From positions 188,329-252,328 of the forward strand of contig KV748226.1 of NCBI GenBank assembly GCA_001692895.1: 64,000 nucleotides of DNA, in the 5' to 3' direction. The notes beneath the pieces were generated by a model. That model was not told where the DNA came from and made no database searches. It saw nothing but the letters and a program-made list of their open reading frames with translations. Position 1 is the stretch's first letter; every line of letters starts with the position of its first letter. Shown here in pieces: positions 34,301 through 45,700 of this stretch. Made by a program: the position numbers and the translations under genes. Source of the stretch: Cenococcum geophilum 1.58. Taxonomy: Eukaryota > Ascomycota > Dothideomycetes > Gloniales > Gloniaceae.

Positions 34301-34960
34301 CATAATAGCCCACTAACTCCGGCTTAGAATAAAGCCACTAATAAGGCCTACTAGACGGGATAAGCTTAAGAGGATAATAGCCGCTATCTTAGGGATAGAT
34401 ATACGGCTAATAAACTTATCTAAAGCGCAGTATAAGAGAAGTAGAAGGGCTAGGGTATAAGAGGCGTTTAAGGAGCGGTGGAAAAGGGAATAGGAAAAGT
34501 ACTAAAGCACGTTTACCTATTATATGACGGCCTAGGCCAAGCCATAGAATAAGGAAGTCTTTAAACGCCACGCGAGGCTTATAAAGGTAGAGAGTACAAT
34601 TAATACGCTGCTTAGAACTAAGTATATAGGGCTTAACAGATACCTCTACTACTAAAAAGTACTAGGGCACTTAACCCCGGCCTACTTATACGGCCACAGC
34701 CAATAATTAACAATGCACGTAGTGGTGTTCTGCCCTAGATACGCTACTGGCTAGGTGGAAATATATTACTATACTAGAACATCCTTATATAAAGAGCTCC
34801 TAACTAAGCTAAAGGCTGTTAAGGTAGTTACGGACTAGTTTATATAGACAAACCTCTTACTACACCTTTTATTTGCTAGAGAGCTAGCTAGGGTAAAGAG
34901 AGGAGGCTAAGAAGTGCTTTAAGAGGCGGAGGATAAATACTGCAGGGATAGTAGAATATG
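31400..34960 (+). pseudogene. LINE ORF2 (endonuclease and reverse transcriptase)
   Basis: AP-type endonuclease at about 31410-32080: N-terminal IIIQYN-like start, LAIQEPW-type block, LLGNFNLYYP (GDFN with D to N) and the terminal GSDYFPI (SDH with H to Y). The reverse transcriptase spans about 32690-33640 with LNISGAFN and the catalytic FVNDSNIL (expected FVDD or FADD, one D lost). A C-terminal domain runs to about 34960 with a C-P-R-Y zinc-like remnant near 34725. I see no RNase H domain. The frame is interrupted at 33656-33847 by an inserted LTR; without it, reading continues as LVSNLRILGV. RIP stops make it inactive. Confidence 0.87.
33656..33847 (+). repeat. Solo LTR inserted in LINE ORF2, not RIP-mutated
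   Basis: 192 bp starting TGTTAGG and ending CCTAACA (7-bp inverted ends), flanked by the exact 5-bp duplication CCTAC at 33651-33655 and 33848-33852. Removing it with one duplication restores the reverse-transcriptase reading frame. Composition is balanced, unlike the surrounding TpA-rich LINE, so it arrived after the LINE was mutated. Strand is nominal. The open frame 33514-33828 that runs into it is an artefact. Confidence 0.92.
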
Positions 34961-35320
34961 GTAGAACTTTGCAGATAATAACCTGGTAGAAGTTAGCAGA
35001 ACTTTAGTAACCTAATAGAATTCGGCAGAACTTAGTAACCTAGTAGAATTTAGCAGAACTTAGTAACCTAATAGAAGTTAGTAGAATTTTGGCAACCTAA
35101 TAGAATTTAGCAGAGTTTTGGCAACCTAACAGAATTTGGTAGAGTTTTGGCAACCTAATAGAATTTAGCAGAATCTCGGCAATTTGGCAGAATCTAATAA
35201 CCTAATAGAAGTTGGTAGAACTTTAGCAACCTAGCAGAATTTAACAGAATCTGGTAACCTGGTAGAATTTAGTAGAGGTTAATATCCTAATAGAACTTAA
35301 TAAAACTTAGCAAGGTATAG
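34955..35320 (+). repeat. LINE 3' minisatellite
   Basis: Roughly a dozen degenerate copies of a unit of about 30 bp combining GCAGAACTTT and AGCAACCTAATAGAA. Variation is mostly A/G and C/T. The complement of the unit resembles the TTCTGCCAAATTCTGCC motifs in the LTR or 3' regions of Gypsy II and III. Confidence 0.8.
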
Positions 35321-35710
35321 AGCTATATACGTTAACGTAGATATAAATAACGGAACCTTCTATACCACTACTAGCCTTATAGGCCACCGGCCTACGCCCT
35401 ATCTAGATAACCGGAGCAGCTAGGAACGGAACCTAGGCCCTAGCTATACACCCTACCGGACAGACCTAGGAGTACGCATTAAGATGGCTTTTCTATAGCG
35501 CCTTAAAGAGACGTCTACTCGTGCTTAGTAGTTACTAATTAGAAGAGAGGCTATATAGGCCGCATAAGCCATATAGGCCGTATAATAAGAGAAGGAGAGG
35601 TTTTATCCGGCCCTAGTGGTACGGTTCCCCTCTTATACATGTATATATATATACCCATATAGACCCGCTACATAGACCCTAACGGGAGCCGCAACAGCGT
35701 AATTAAATAT

Positions 35711-35734
35711 TATAACATAACATAACATAACATA
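35711..35734 (+). repeat. LINE 3' tail, (ATAAC)n
   Basis: Four to five copies of ATAAC end the LINE, as simple-repeat tails do in some fungal LINEs. The MITE at 35733 is inserted into its end. Confidence 0.7.
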
Positions 35735-36044
35735 TAGCCCCACTAATATAACTCTATATTTTATAAATAGAGGCCTAATTTATAGCTCTATTCTAGGGCT
35801 ATAAAATAAGCCTTTATTTATATAATTTAAGGCCNTTTTNGTAGAGTTATAGGGGGTACTTATTTCTAGNAATGGAGGGGCCGGATAAGTNAGCGGAGAG
35901 CCTTAAGCCATTGCAAAGCACCCCCTATAACCCTACTAATAACGCTCTATATTTTATAAATAATAGCTTATTTTATAGCCCTAAAATAGAGCTATAGAAT
36001 AGGACTCTATTTATAAAATATAGAGTTATATTAATGGGGCTATA
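35733..36044. mobile_element. MITE with long terminal inverted repeats and TA duplication
   Basis: The ends TAGCCCCACTAATATAACTC and its complement are the start of inverted repeats of about 80-95 bp (35735-35830 and 35950-36042). TA dinucleotides flank both ends, as for Tc1/mariner-derived MITEs. The centre contains a second inverted motif, TATAGGGGGTAC / GCACCCCCTATA, around 35850-35935, suggesting a nested element or a loop. N bases at 35835-35891 fall inside. No coding capacity. Confidence 0.8.
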
Positions 36045-36117
36045 GGGGGTATATTGTTTTAATCGAGGACAATATACGCCGCTACGGCTTGGCGATTTTT
36101 ACCGATCTTTTATAGTA

Positions 36118-36426
36118 GATAGTAGAGGCTCTATATAAAGCTCTGCATGAAGCTCTACAAAAGCTCTCCATAAAGCTCTGCTTAAAGCCCTATTTAGATC
36201 TTTAAGGCTTTACTAATATATAGCACTAATATACTATAACGCTCTATATAACGCTCTGCACAATACTCTATATTAAAAACTCTATATATAGAGGCTCTAT
36301 AGGACGCTCTATATAACGCTCTATATATAAAGGCTATATATATAGAGGCTTTACGTATAGAGCTCTATACGACGCTCTATATTAAAGACTCTATATATAG
36401 AAGCTCTACGTATATAGCTTTATATA
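36118..36426. repeat. Degenerate minisatellite, RIP-mutated
   Basis: Many imperfect copies of GCTCTATATAA/GCTCTGCA-type units, which look like the 27-bp minisatellite of 36829-37500 after heavy C-to-T change. Nothing else is seen in this stretch; 36045-36117 is plain AT-rich sequence. Confidence 0.6.
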
Positions 36427-36720
36427 AAGCCTAGTGCTAGCTATATTTATAGTATTATATAATAGAAATAAAAGATTTGGTTTTATAGTTAAAATTCTAT
36501 AGATACTAAGCCTTATCTAGATATTATATCTAGGCTATCCTTAGATAGGATTATTATCCGCCTAATTAAATAGGATAGTTTATTCTTTATAAGTATATCT
36601 TTAATAGGCTTATAAAGGATAGGCTAGATAGGCCTCTTAGATAATAGACCTATTAGCTAATAGTATTTGGAGACTATCCGGATAGTCTTTAGATAACCTT
36701 AGCTATATTTCTTAACATAT
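36427..36720 (-). repeat. hAT-associated inverted arm, left
   Basis: The reverse complement of this stretch matches 37665-37940 along its length: the GACTATCCGGATAGTCT block, the GGATAATAATCCTATC block and the tail ending near ATATAGCTA. The two arms face away from the minisatellite between them. Differences are mainly transitions. 36721-36828 between this arm and the next minisatellite is featureless AT-rich sequence. Confidence 0.82.
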
Positions 36721-36828
36721 AATTATTTAAAGCTTAGAGAGGTCTAGATGTCTATAATAAAATTAATATTTATTAGCTAAGTAGTTATATATATTTTTAA
36801 TTAAATATTATTATATTATATAGAGGCT

Positions 36829-37147
36829 CTGCATATAAAAGCTTTATATAAGGCTTTATACGAGGATCTACACGAATCTCTGCGTACGACGGTTCTACGT
36901 ACGACGGCTCTACTACGGAGGCTCTATATAAAAGCTTCGTGTAGAGCTTCGTGTAAAGCTTCGTGCAGAGTCTCTATACACAGAGCCCCGTGCAGAGCCT
37001 CCGTACGTAGAGCTTCGTGCAGAGCCTCCATGCGCAGAGCTTCGTGCAGAGCCTCCATACGCAGAGCTTCGTGCAGAGCCTCCATATGCAGAGCTTCGTA
37101 CAGAGCCCCCATACGCAGAGCCTCCGTACGCAGAGCTTCGTGCAGAG
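36829..37147. repeat. 27-bp minisatellite, main block
   Basis: About ten tandem copies of CAGAGCTTCGTG followed by CAGAGCCTCCGTACG, cleaner towards the right. Because 27 is divisible by three, nine-residue repeats appear in frames of both strands; these are by-products, not genes. The array is interrupted by an LTR at 37148. Confidence 0.88.
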
Positions 37148-37341
37148 TGACGATGGTTCTGGAAGAGTCCTCCACATGCGTTTCCTGCTTACATAAGCAG
37201 ATTCCCTTTATTCCCTTTTTGGTCGATGTCCATAGCAATCACTTCGGACTCCGTAGATATAGGCCTATATCAAAGGCCTATATTCCTTATAGTTAGATTC
37301 AATAGCTTCATTTCATTTATTCAATATCATTCAGTTCATCA
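37148..37341 (+). repeat. Solo LTR inserted in the minisatellite, not RIP-mutated
   Basis: 194 bp starting TGACGATGG and ending TCATCA, flanked by CAGAG at 37143-37147 and 37342-37346. CAGAG also occurs within the minisatellite unit, so the duplication is less decisive than usual, but the sequence inside is unrelated to the repeat and the repeat resumes exactly afterwards. Composition is balanced. Strand is nominal. Confidence 0.78.
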
Positions 37342-37500
37342 CAGAGCTTCGTGTAGAGCCTCCGTACGTAAAGCTTCGTGCAGAGCCTCTATACGCAGAG
37401 CTTCGTGTAGAGCCTCCGTATGCAGAGCTTCGTGCAGAGCTTTGGTAGAGCTCCGTGCGCGGCTCCCCTAAAGCCTTGTTCCGCAGAGCTCTTATAAGCT
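37342..37500. repeat. 27-bp minisatellite, right block
   Basis: Continuation of the 27-bp array after the LTR, about five copies, decaying into unique AT-rich sequence (37501-37664) in which I see nothing further. Confidence 0.85.
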
Positions 37501-37664
37501 TTATATCTATATAATATTACTTATCCTTAGGATATTTAGATAAAAGTGGTACCATTTTAAAGCGCTTTATAAGCTCTATAAATCTATACTAATAGAAAAA
37601 TTATTTATTTAATATTGGGAGGTGCATTACACGTGTAAGCATATTAAGGGGATTTTGCTAAGAC

Positions 37665-37940
37665 TATCCGGAGACTATCCGGATAGTCTCCGGATACTAT
37701 CAGCTGATAGGCCTATTATCCGAGAGGCCTATCCGGCCTATCCTCCGCAGGTCTAAACATCGAACAGACTTGTCAAGGATAAATTATCCTATCTAGTTAG
37801 GCGGATAATAATTCTATCCGAGGATAGCCCGGATATCGGATAATATCTAGATAAAGCTTAGCATCCGCAGAATTTTAACTATAAAACTAAATCTTTTATT
37901 TCTATTATATAACGCTATAAATATAGCTAATACTAGTGAA
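37665..37940 (+). repeat. hAT-associated inverted arm, right
   Basis: The least decayed complete copy of this repeat: GACTATCCGGATAGTCTCCG, TATCAGCTGATAGG, then GGTCTAAACATCGAAC, GGATAAATTATCCTATC and GGATAGCCCGGATATCGG. It contains many small palindromes. It runs directly into the hAT transposase frame and may contain the element's promoter and 5' end. Confidence 0.82.
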
Positions 37941-40290
37941 ACTTACTCTAAAAACTTTGATGATAATAATTCCTCTAAAGTTAGTACACTTTCTACTTTT
38001 TTAAGCGGCGTTAAGACCGAAGCTGATACCGGTTTAATCCCAACTATTTATATAACACAAACCTTAAGACAAGTCTCCTTAATTTATAAATATACTTATA
38101 CGGCGATAAAGGAAGAAAAAGCTTATATAAAGAAACGCTACTTTTGTAAATACTATCCTCCTTAAAACCTAAAAGGACACTATTCCTCAACCGTTGGATT
38201 ATAAGGCCATCTTAGAAAATATAATATTAAATAGAATCCAGTAGAGAATTAGGAGCGTATAACAGCAAAAGATTAGGGGGAGAGATCTCTTTTAGAACTA
38301 TATTAGAAGCTTTTAGCGAAAAGAGAAGTTTAAGGTCTTAAGGGCGAGGTTCTAAAGCGTACGGTATATTAAAATACCGTAGAGCAAGCACTTCTAGATC
38401 TAATTATCGTATGATGGCTTCCCTTCTTATGTATAAAATGGCTAGAGTTTTATACTTTTGTAAAAGCATTAATTCGAGAAGCACCCTTAATTATCCCTAT
38501 ATCCTACGCAACAATTATAAGCTAGATTCTTAAATACTTTACTAAGAGTTAAGATGTTGTATAAAAAGTACTTTAATCTACAAAGATAAATATTTACCTT
38601 GCCGTGGATATTTGGACCTCTTTAAGTTATACCCTTCTTTTTAGAATCTGTGCTAGCTTTATTAATATCTAGAATAAATACTAGAACCCCTTAATTGCCC
38701 TTTATACGGTATCTAGTTAGAGTAATACAGATTAATAGGAGGCGCTTCGTCCAGTTCTTATTAAGTATAGCATTAAAATAAAGATTGGAGCTCTTATTGG
38801 CGATAATACTAGATTAAATAATGTTCTCTGTCGTACAATTGGCTAATGGCTTAGCCTTAAGTATAAAATTAACTGGATCGCAATATATTAAAGAATTCGC
38901 TATTAGGGGCATATTATTAATCTTATTATTTAGGCCTTTCTATTTAGTTTAAAGAAGGATAAGAAGCTTATAAACTTATATAATAAAGAGGATAAGAAAT
39001 AAGATAAAGAAGAAGAAAAGGAAGGAGAAGAAGTTGTATAATAAGTACCACCGCTAGTTAAAAGGAAAGATAAGAGGAAAAAGAAGGATAAAGAATTAGA
39101 AATAGTATCGGACGAAAAGCGTAAAAGATGTTAAAATATTTGAAATATTATAGGGCTAACAGGAAAGCTTTATAATTATATCGTTTATATTTATAGCTTA
39201 GCTAACCATACAATATGGTTTATTAAACGTGCTAGTAAAATTATTCCTCTTAATAATTATATGAGATGGAATAGCTGGTTTCTTATATTGTGTGTAGCTC
39301 TAGAGGATAAGGTAAAGGCTAGGCTTTAACTCTATATAAAGTACTATAAGGACGATTTCCTAAAAGATGATATCCTCTTAATAAGTAAATAGATATATCT
39401 TCGTACAATTTGTAATTTCCTTTAGTCTTTTTATAAAGTAACTCTATTTTTTTAAGGAGATTATATAACACTAGAGAGGGTTCTAAAATTAGTTAATATT
39501 TTTAAGGATATAATATAGACCGCATTAGTATATTATACAATACTTTTAACGTTTCTTTAGCTAATTCTTTCCTTCTAGGTGACAGCTACTAAGGCTAAGG
39601 ATAAGTTTATGGCTGCTTAACTCTAACGTGCTAAGGAAAAGCTTATAAAGTATATTAAAAAGCTAGATAATTCTCCCTACTATTTAGCGGCATAAGTTCT
39701 TAACCTAGAGTGTTATATAGCTTTCTTAAAAGATTAGAACGATTATATTACTATTAAAGGAGAAAAGAAGCTCTTTAGCGTATAAAAGCTCTAGAAGAGG
39801 TTCCGCGAAAGAGCAATACTTTTAGGTTTAACTATATCGTACATAACTAAGAAAACTTAAAAGTCGCCTTTAGAGTTTAAAGAAAACCTCTCTACCTTCC
39901 AGAAGGCTTATCTTTAGTATTATTTAAAGTATACTCATCTATAGAGTCTAGATAAGTTTAATAACTATATTAATAAAAATCTAATTCCGCTTAATAGCCG
40001 TATAATAGCTATTTAATGGTGGAATTAGCCTCTTTAACGTACGAGATTTCTATGACTATTATAGCTTGCAATTGAAGTTCTCTTAATACCTAGAATAAGC
40101 GATAAGCTAAAGAGAGTATTTTTAGGTTCTTAACGTCGCGTTCCATGGGATTATATAAGAACTACTTTATAAATACTTAAGGTATCAGAGTACGTAAAGG
40201 ACTAGGCAGCTGATAAGATTCTAAGTATTCTCTTATAGTTATATAAGGGAAAGTATATAAGGGGTGTGTTATATAATACTAAAAGGGGGG
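37862..40290 (+). pseudogene. hAT-family transposase
   Basis: The frame is open from a TAG at 37859. A BED-type zinc finger appears at about 38140-38215: FCKYYPP (second Cys to Tyr), GHYSST and GHLRKYN, as in fungal hAT transposases. The middle contains DDE/RNase H-like sequence with a Lys/Glu-rich insert (about 38960-39120). The hATC dimerisation domain lies at about 39950-40215: INKNLIPLN, I-WWN, YP-LLLAIEVLLIP-IS and RVFLGS-RRV patterns with stops at Gln. No start codon could be fixed and the target duplication was not found. It was a cut-and-paste transposase; now inactivated by RIP. Confidence 0.83.
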
Positions 40291-41092
40291 TATATAAATA
40301 AAATAATTTTAGGTAAAAGGTAACTACTAAAGGCGTGTAGGTGGCATAGGTAAATATATAAATTTAAAAGATTATAAGTTTAAATCCTACCAATGTCGTC
40401 CTTTATTAAGAATTGGGAAATATAATTATCTAGTATACTTCCCGTCCTACTATATAAGAGATTCTCCGTTAATATTGCTATACTATAAGTAAACTCTCCT
40501 CTCCGTATAATATACCTTTATAACTAACTACTCTTAGGATAAGTAGAAGAGGGTAAAAGCTTTACCGGCGATTAATATAGAGGCTTAGGTAGGGGGGGTA
40601 TTAAAGAGGCAGGTGTAGATAGGAAGGCCCTTATATATAAATGCGATTCTAATTTAGAGTCGTAGATCTCTAAATATAATTATAAGTAACCTATATTACT
40701 TATATAAGGTAGAGAGCTAATTAAATATTAGTCCTGCGAGGCTTATATAGCGACTCCGCGTCGTCTAGTAGGCCCTTACCCCTTTATTAAGTGTCAGAGT
40801 CTCCTAGGGTTCTATAGTAGGTGCTATGGAAATTATAAGTGGCGGGATTATGGGGCTTAATGTTCGTTATACGATAAAAATTCTTAACCTATAGCGGCAG
40901 CAGCGGCACTGGAGGGTAAGGATTAAATTATAGAACTGGAATAATAAGAAATAGATAAAAGTTACTAAATTTAAACTACTAGGTCTCCTCTCTTTTTTTT
41001 TACTACTTTTTATTTTATTTTATAGTACCTTATATAAGGAGAAGCATAAATAGAGAAGGTAGAAAGGAGATACCTAATTAGTAGGGAAGTTA
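40291..41092. other. AT-rich interval after the hAT gene
   Basis: It should include the 3' end of the hAT element, but no terminal inverted repeat could be matched. A stretch at 40335-40390 has a GTTTAAATCC motif like a mutated tRNA or SINE B box, without a foldable tRNA. Homopolymer runs of T at 40991-41015. No coding region supported. Confidence 0.35.
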
Positions 41093-41097
41093 AGGAC

Positions 41098-41308
41098 TGT
41101 AACGGCGCTACCGCACGTTACCTGCTAAATTCTGCCATATTCTACCGACCTACGATTAGCCCGCCTAAAGCTAGCGCCTTAGCGGCTCACCCTATATATT
41201 TATTTACATCGGTCCTAGCGACCCCTTTTTCCTTCTCTTTAGCTTAGTATCTTTGTAATATAGTATTCTATAAGCTTCGGTTTAGAGGCATTTATATAAG
41301 CCGTGACA
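41098..41308 (+). repeat. Gypsy III 5' LTR
   Basis: 211 bp, TGTAACGGCGC...CCGTGACA, equal in length to 47316-47526. It contains ATTCTGCCATATTCTACCG, a motif also seen in other elements of the window. Confidence 0.95.
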
Positions 41309-41535
41309 TTATACTAAGCTTACCCTATATTGCCTAGGAAGGCCTTAATAATATTTTACCCTAAAGAAACTTCGTCTGCAATAACGCATTAACGTACTAT
41401 ACTTAGATACTAAAACAACTCTATATTACCTAGGAAGGCCTAGATAATATCCCACTTTACAAGCTAGATAGGACTGGACCTATACCCCCGGAATTAAAAC
41501 TAAAGCGTATAATACCGATAAACCTTAGGAAGCTA

Positions 41536-42720
41536 ATGATGGCACCTAAAGCAAGCTTATCTAAGAGAGCTGCCTCTACCTAAGAGGAACCTAAGATCCA
41601 ATTAGGATTAGAAATCGAAGACAATAATAACGTCGCAGACGTACGCGAGTAGATTTGCGCCCTCGCAGCTAGCTAGGAAGCCGATCGTCTTAAAGCGAGA
41701 AATATATAAGAGACCCTACAAGAGATCCTAGAAAGCCTCGCAGCCCTATAAAATAGCCTAGCTTCCCCTTCTTAAAGCCCTAACTAACCTATTTACTTTA
41801 TTAAATGTAATATACCAGGGAGTACGGATATAATAACGAAGTAATTAAAGTCCGTTAAGCTCTTTAACCCCTTACCACTATCTAACGGGATAGACCCTAC
41901 CTTTAAAAATTGGAGGATTTAAGTACGAGGAAAGCTCCGTATTAACTATAACTATTTCCTTTCTAAAGAAGCTAAAATACTCTACCTCTTTGGTTAAACC
42001 ACTAGGGACGCCTAATAGCACCTTTAAGCCAAGTTTAAGGACAACTCCCCTATCCAATTTATATCTGTTAATAAGATAATACGGTACCTAGCGGCTATTT
42101 ATATTAACCTAAACAAAGTACGGGATACCCGTTATAACTATAATCGCCTAATAATAAAACTAAACTAACCCTTTACTAAATTCTAGACTTAATTCCTATA
42201 CCTTATAGGAGAAGGCTAGGTTCCCCTTAAGAACTACTAATTAAACTTATACAATAAGCTAATAATCCGGCTATAAGAAAAGATCGCTATAACCTTAAAT
42301 AACCTACTAACCCACGAAAGACTTGTAGCTTATTACCTATTATTAGACTTAGAACTAAAGCGGATTAACGCCTACCCTAATTAGCAGAAGCGACTCTATA
42401 ATAATTAAAACTCGCTAGCTATACCTATAGGAGCTAGAGTAAAAAGATAAGTTACGACTACTCTTATACTAAAGGCGGTTACCATTATATACTAGCGAGC
42501 CTCGCCTAACTAGTTACATACTACGCCACTAACTAGTATTCGCCGCAATACTCCAATTAACCCTGCCTCGGCTATATGCTACAACTATAATAAGTAGGGT
42601 TACTTTACCTTATCCTGCCCGGAGCTAAAGGATATAGGCGATATTAAGAAGATAGAGGAAGAAGAAACGTTTAACGAGTTAGGAAAAGAAGAACCCTAGG
42701 GAAAAACTCCCCCCTAGGGT
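41536..42720 (+). pseudogene. Gypsy III gag
   Basis: The ATG at 41536 begins MMAPKASLSK in a frame that continues through an acidic/coiled N-terminus to a capsid domain at about 41860-42360 (NPLPLSNGIDPTFKNW, IRYLAAIYIN-N, then a long helical region) and a CCHC zinc knuckle at about 42570-42615 (C-Y-N-Y-N...G-Y...S-C, with C and H replaced by Tyr). Stops occur at Gln/Trp. Relationship to Gypsy II gag is likely since their pol genes are close. Confidence 0.83.
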
Positions 42721-42759
42721 ACCCTATTAATCTTAAAGAGATTAATTTTAGTTAGTTAA

Positions 42760-45700
42760 TAGGTGGAAAGTATTTTACGGTTCTATATATAGTATCTTAA
42801 AATGGATATAGAGTTAATATAACCGCCCTTATTAATACTAGAGCAAATGGCTTCGCCTTTATAAATACTGCCTATATAAATAATGTTGCTAAGTTTCTAA
42901 ATACAGAAGCTATCTAACTAGAGAAGCCTATCTAAGTAAAAGGCTATAACGGCTAAGCCGGTCGGCCCGTTACCTACGTCTTAAAGTTATATATCGCTCT
43001 TAACGGACGACGCTAATATAGTATCCCCTTTTATATTTTAGACCTAAGGTCTTATAATATAATCCTTAGATAAAAATAGATGTCCTATTTTAATATTTAG
43101 TTAAATATGCGATAAAGACGGTTTATCTAGCCGGAGGATAGCCTAAGGTTACCCTCCTTTGTTAGGGAGATCTAAACTAACCGTAAGACACTAGCCGTAA
43201 GGGCTAACTCTACCTACTAGTAGGATATCTAGGCCCGTGACCTAGCCTTTACCTAAGAAGACGCTCGCCGTAAAGCTGGAAAGAACTCTATATTAATAAA
43301 GATACTCTCCTAAAGCGCTATATTTAAAGAGGACTCTATATATAAAAGCGGGATAGATAGTAATATAAACGACGTCTAAATTGCATAGATCTAACTGGTA
43401 TAGAAAAGAACGTATTAATAGGATATAAGGGATAACCTCCAAAAGATACAACAGGAGCTAAAAGGAGTAATAATAACGCTAGTACCCTAGAAGTCCCTAA
43501 AGTTACGTACACCCCTATTATTAGGTAATCCCCCTACCGTAAATATTACCGTAATTAGCGCGGTAGCGTTCTACTTTAATATATACCGGAAGGACAATAA
43601 GGTCTTTATAACGAGCCTATATAAAATTAACCAAATTATTAATAATAGAGAGGAAAGGCTAACTAAGGAAACCGATAAGGAACTAGTTAAACGCCTTTTT
43701 CTTACCATTTATATAGCCTATAAGGATGCATTCTCAAAGGCGGTCTTAGATAAGTTATCCCCCTACTAGACGTATAATTATAAGATTTAATTAGAAGCCA
43801 ATAACTCGCTAGGCTATAGCCCCCTCTACTATTAATTAATAGATAAGCTAAAAGTAATAAAGTAGTACTTAATTAATAACCTGGATAAAGGGTTTATCGA
43901 GCTAAGTTAAGCCCCTTTTACTTCCCCTATCCTATTTATAAAAAAGCCTAATAGAGGCCTTTATTTTTATATCAACTATTAAAAGTTAAACGCTATTACT
44001 TAAAAGAACTAGTATCCTATTTCTTTAATTAACGAGACCCTTATATATTTAAGCTAGGTAAAGATCTTTACTAAACTTAATATCCGCTAAGCTTTCTACT
44101 AAATTAGGATAGACCCTGTATCTAAAGATTTAATAATATTCCGTACCTATTATAGTTCCTATAAATATAAAGTTCTTCCTTTTAGACTAATAAACGGACC
44201 GGCTACGTACTAAAGGTATATAAATAACGTTCTTTTTAATTACCTTAATGAATTCTACACGGTATACCTAGACGACATTTTTATATACTTAGATAACAAA
44301 CTTAAGCATTAAGTTTATATTAAGAAGGTCCTAAAGAGACTACGGAACGCAGGCTTATAAGTTAATATTAAGAAATATAAGTTTAGGGTAAAACGTATAA
44401 AATACCTTAGGTTTATTATAACTATAGAAGGAATTAAGGTTAACCCTAAGAAGGTAGAGGCAATCTGTAACTAAAAGCCCCCTTATATAGTAAAAGGAAT
44501 CTAATCCTTCCTTAGCTTTTATAACTTCTACCACCAGTTTATTCGTGACTACGGAATTATAGTAAAAACCTCTTATATAACTAACTAGGAAGGATACGCC
44601 TTTTGTCTTTAATAATAGATATATAGAAGCCTTTAAAGAGATAAAGGATCGGCTTATCTCTTCCCTAATTCTTTATTACTATAACCTAGACCTTAAATTA
44701 ATGCTAAAAACAGATGCCTCTAATAGGGTTATAGCGGGAATCCTATTATAGTTACATCTAGACGGCAAATGGTACCCTATAGCTTTCTTCTTAAAGATAA
44801 TAGACTTGGCTAAGTATAACTACGAAGTATACAATAAAGAAATGCTAGCTATTATTTAATTACTCTCCTAATAGTACGCAGAGCTTAAAGGTATAAACTT
44901 TAGAATTAAGATATATACAGATTACAAAGCCTTAAAGTACTTTATAACTATAAAGCAACTTACTAGATAATAAGCCTAGTGGGCTAAAATACTCTCCTAA
45001 TTCTTCTTTATAATTATATATTGTTCTAATAAGTAAAACTTTAAGGCTAATGCCCTAACCTAAAGAGAATAAGATATAGGACCCTAGAATAAGCTAAAGA
45101 CCTAATATCGGACGCGCGCCCTTTTCTATTTAGAATAGCTTAACCTATAAATCCTTAAGGAGCTAGACTTCTAGTAAAACAAGCTAGTACTAATAGAGGA
45201 GTCCTTAGATAATGTAACCGACTACTGGTGCTCTGCTGAGCCTACCCTTGACTCACTCAACGACTCGCTCACCTTGACTCGTTTACCGACTCGTTTACCG
45301 ACTCGACCACTGACTCGGTCGATGACTCGGTCAATTGACCCTTTCTTATCTCATTATCTATACCTTCCTCATGTATATATATTGACCCTTTAGACCTCCA
45401 TTTACAATTAAGTTGCTCGTTCAATTCCCACACACTGCAAAGCTTACAGATAAGCTAATAGGGCTAATTAACTGCCTCCTAACTATAAACCGTACGGTTA
45501 ATGCCTTAAGGGCCCTTCGCGAATAAGCCGTAAAAGGAGACCCCGATTTTAAGACGGAGGAAGGATTGCTCCTATACTAGGAGCGGCTTATAGTCCCTAA
45601 TATTAATAATTTATAGACTAAACTAATCCGCGAAGCTTATTGCTAAGTCTCTACGGCATACCCTAGTAAGAATAAGACCCGTAAAATTATTAACTACCGC

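Larger units (their letters stand above)
28600..35734 (+). mobile_element. Tad1-like LINE (non-LTR retrotransposon)
   Basis: The plus strand holds a long 5' region with short tandem repeats, ORF1 with paired zinc knuckles, ORF2 with AP-type endonuclease and reverse transcriptase, a 3' minisatellite and a terminal (ATAAC)n tail at about 35711-35732. No LTRs are present. The 5' limit is uncertain because the 5' region has no landmark; about 28600 marks the change to TpA-rich sequence. RIP stops throughout. A 192-bp LTR-like sequence is inserted at 33656. Confidence 0.85.

Noticed and set aside
37030..37471. Open frames in the 27-bp minisatellite on both strands
   Set aside because: Purely repeat-derived, without start context or known domains, and interrupted by an inserted LTR.
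36829..37500. CRISPR-like array
   Set aside because: The 27-bp repeats are directly adjacent with no unique spacers, and the genome is fungal.
40335..40400. tRNA gene or SINE
   Set aside because: A mutated B-box-like GTTTAAATCC is present, but acceptor and anticodon arms do not fold in the right spacing.
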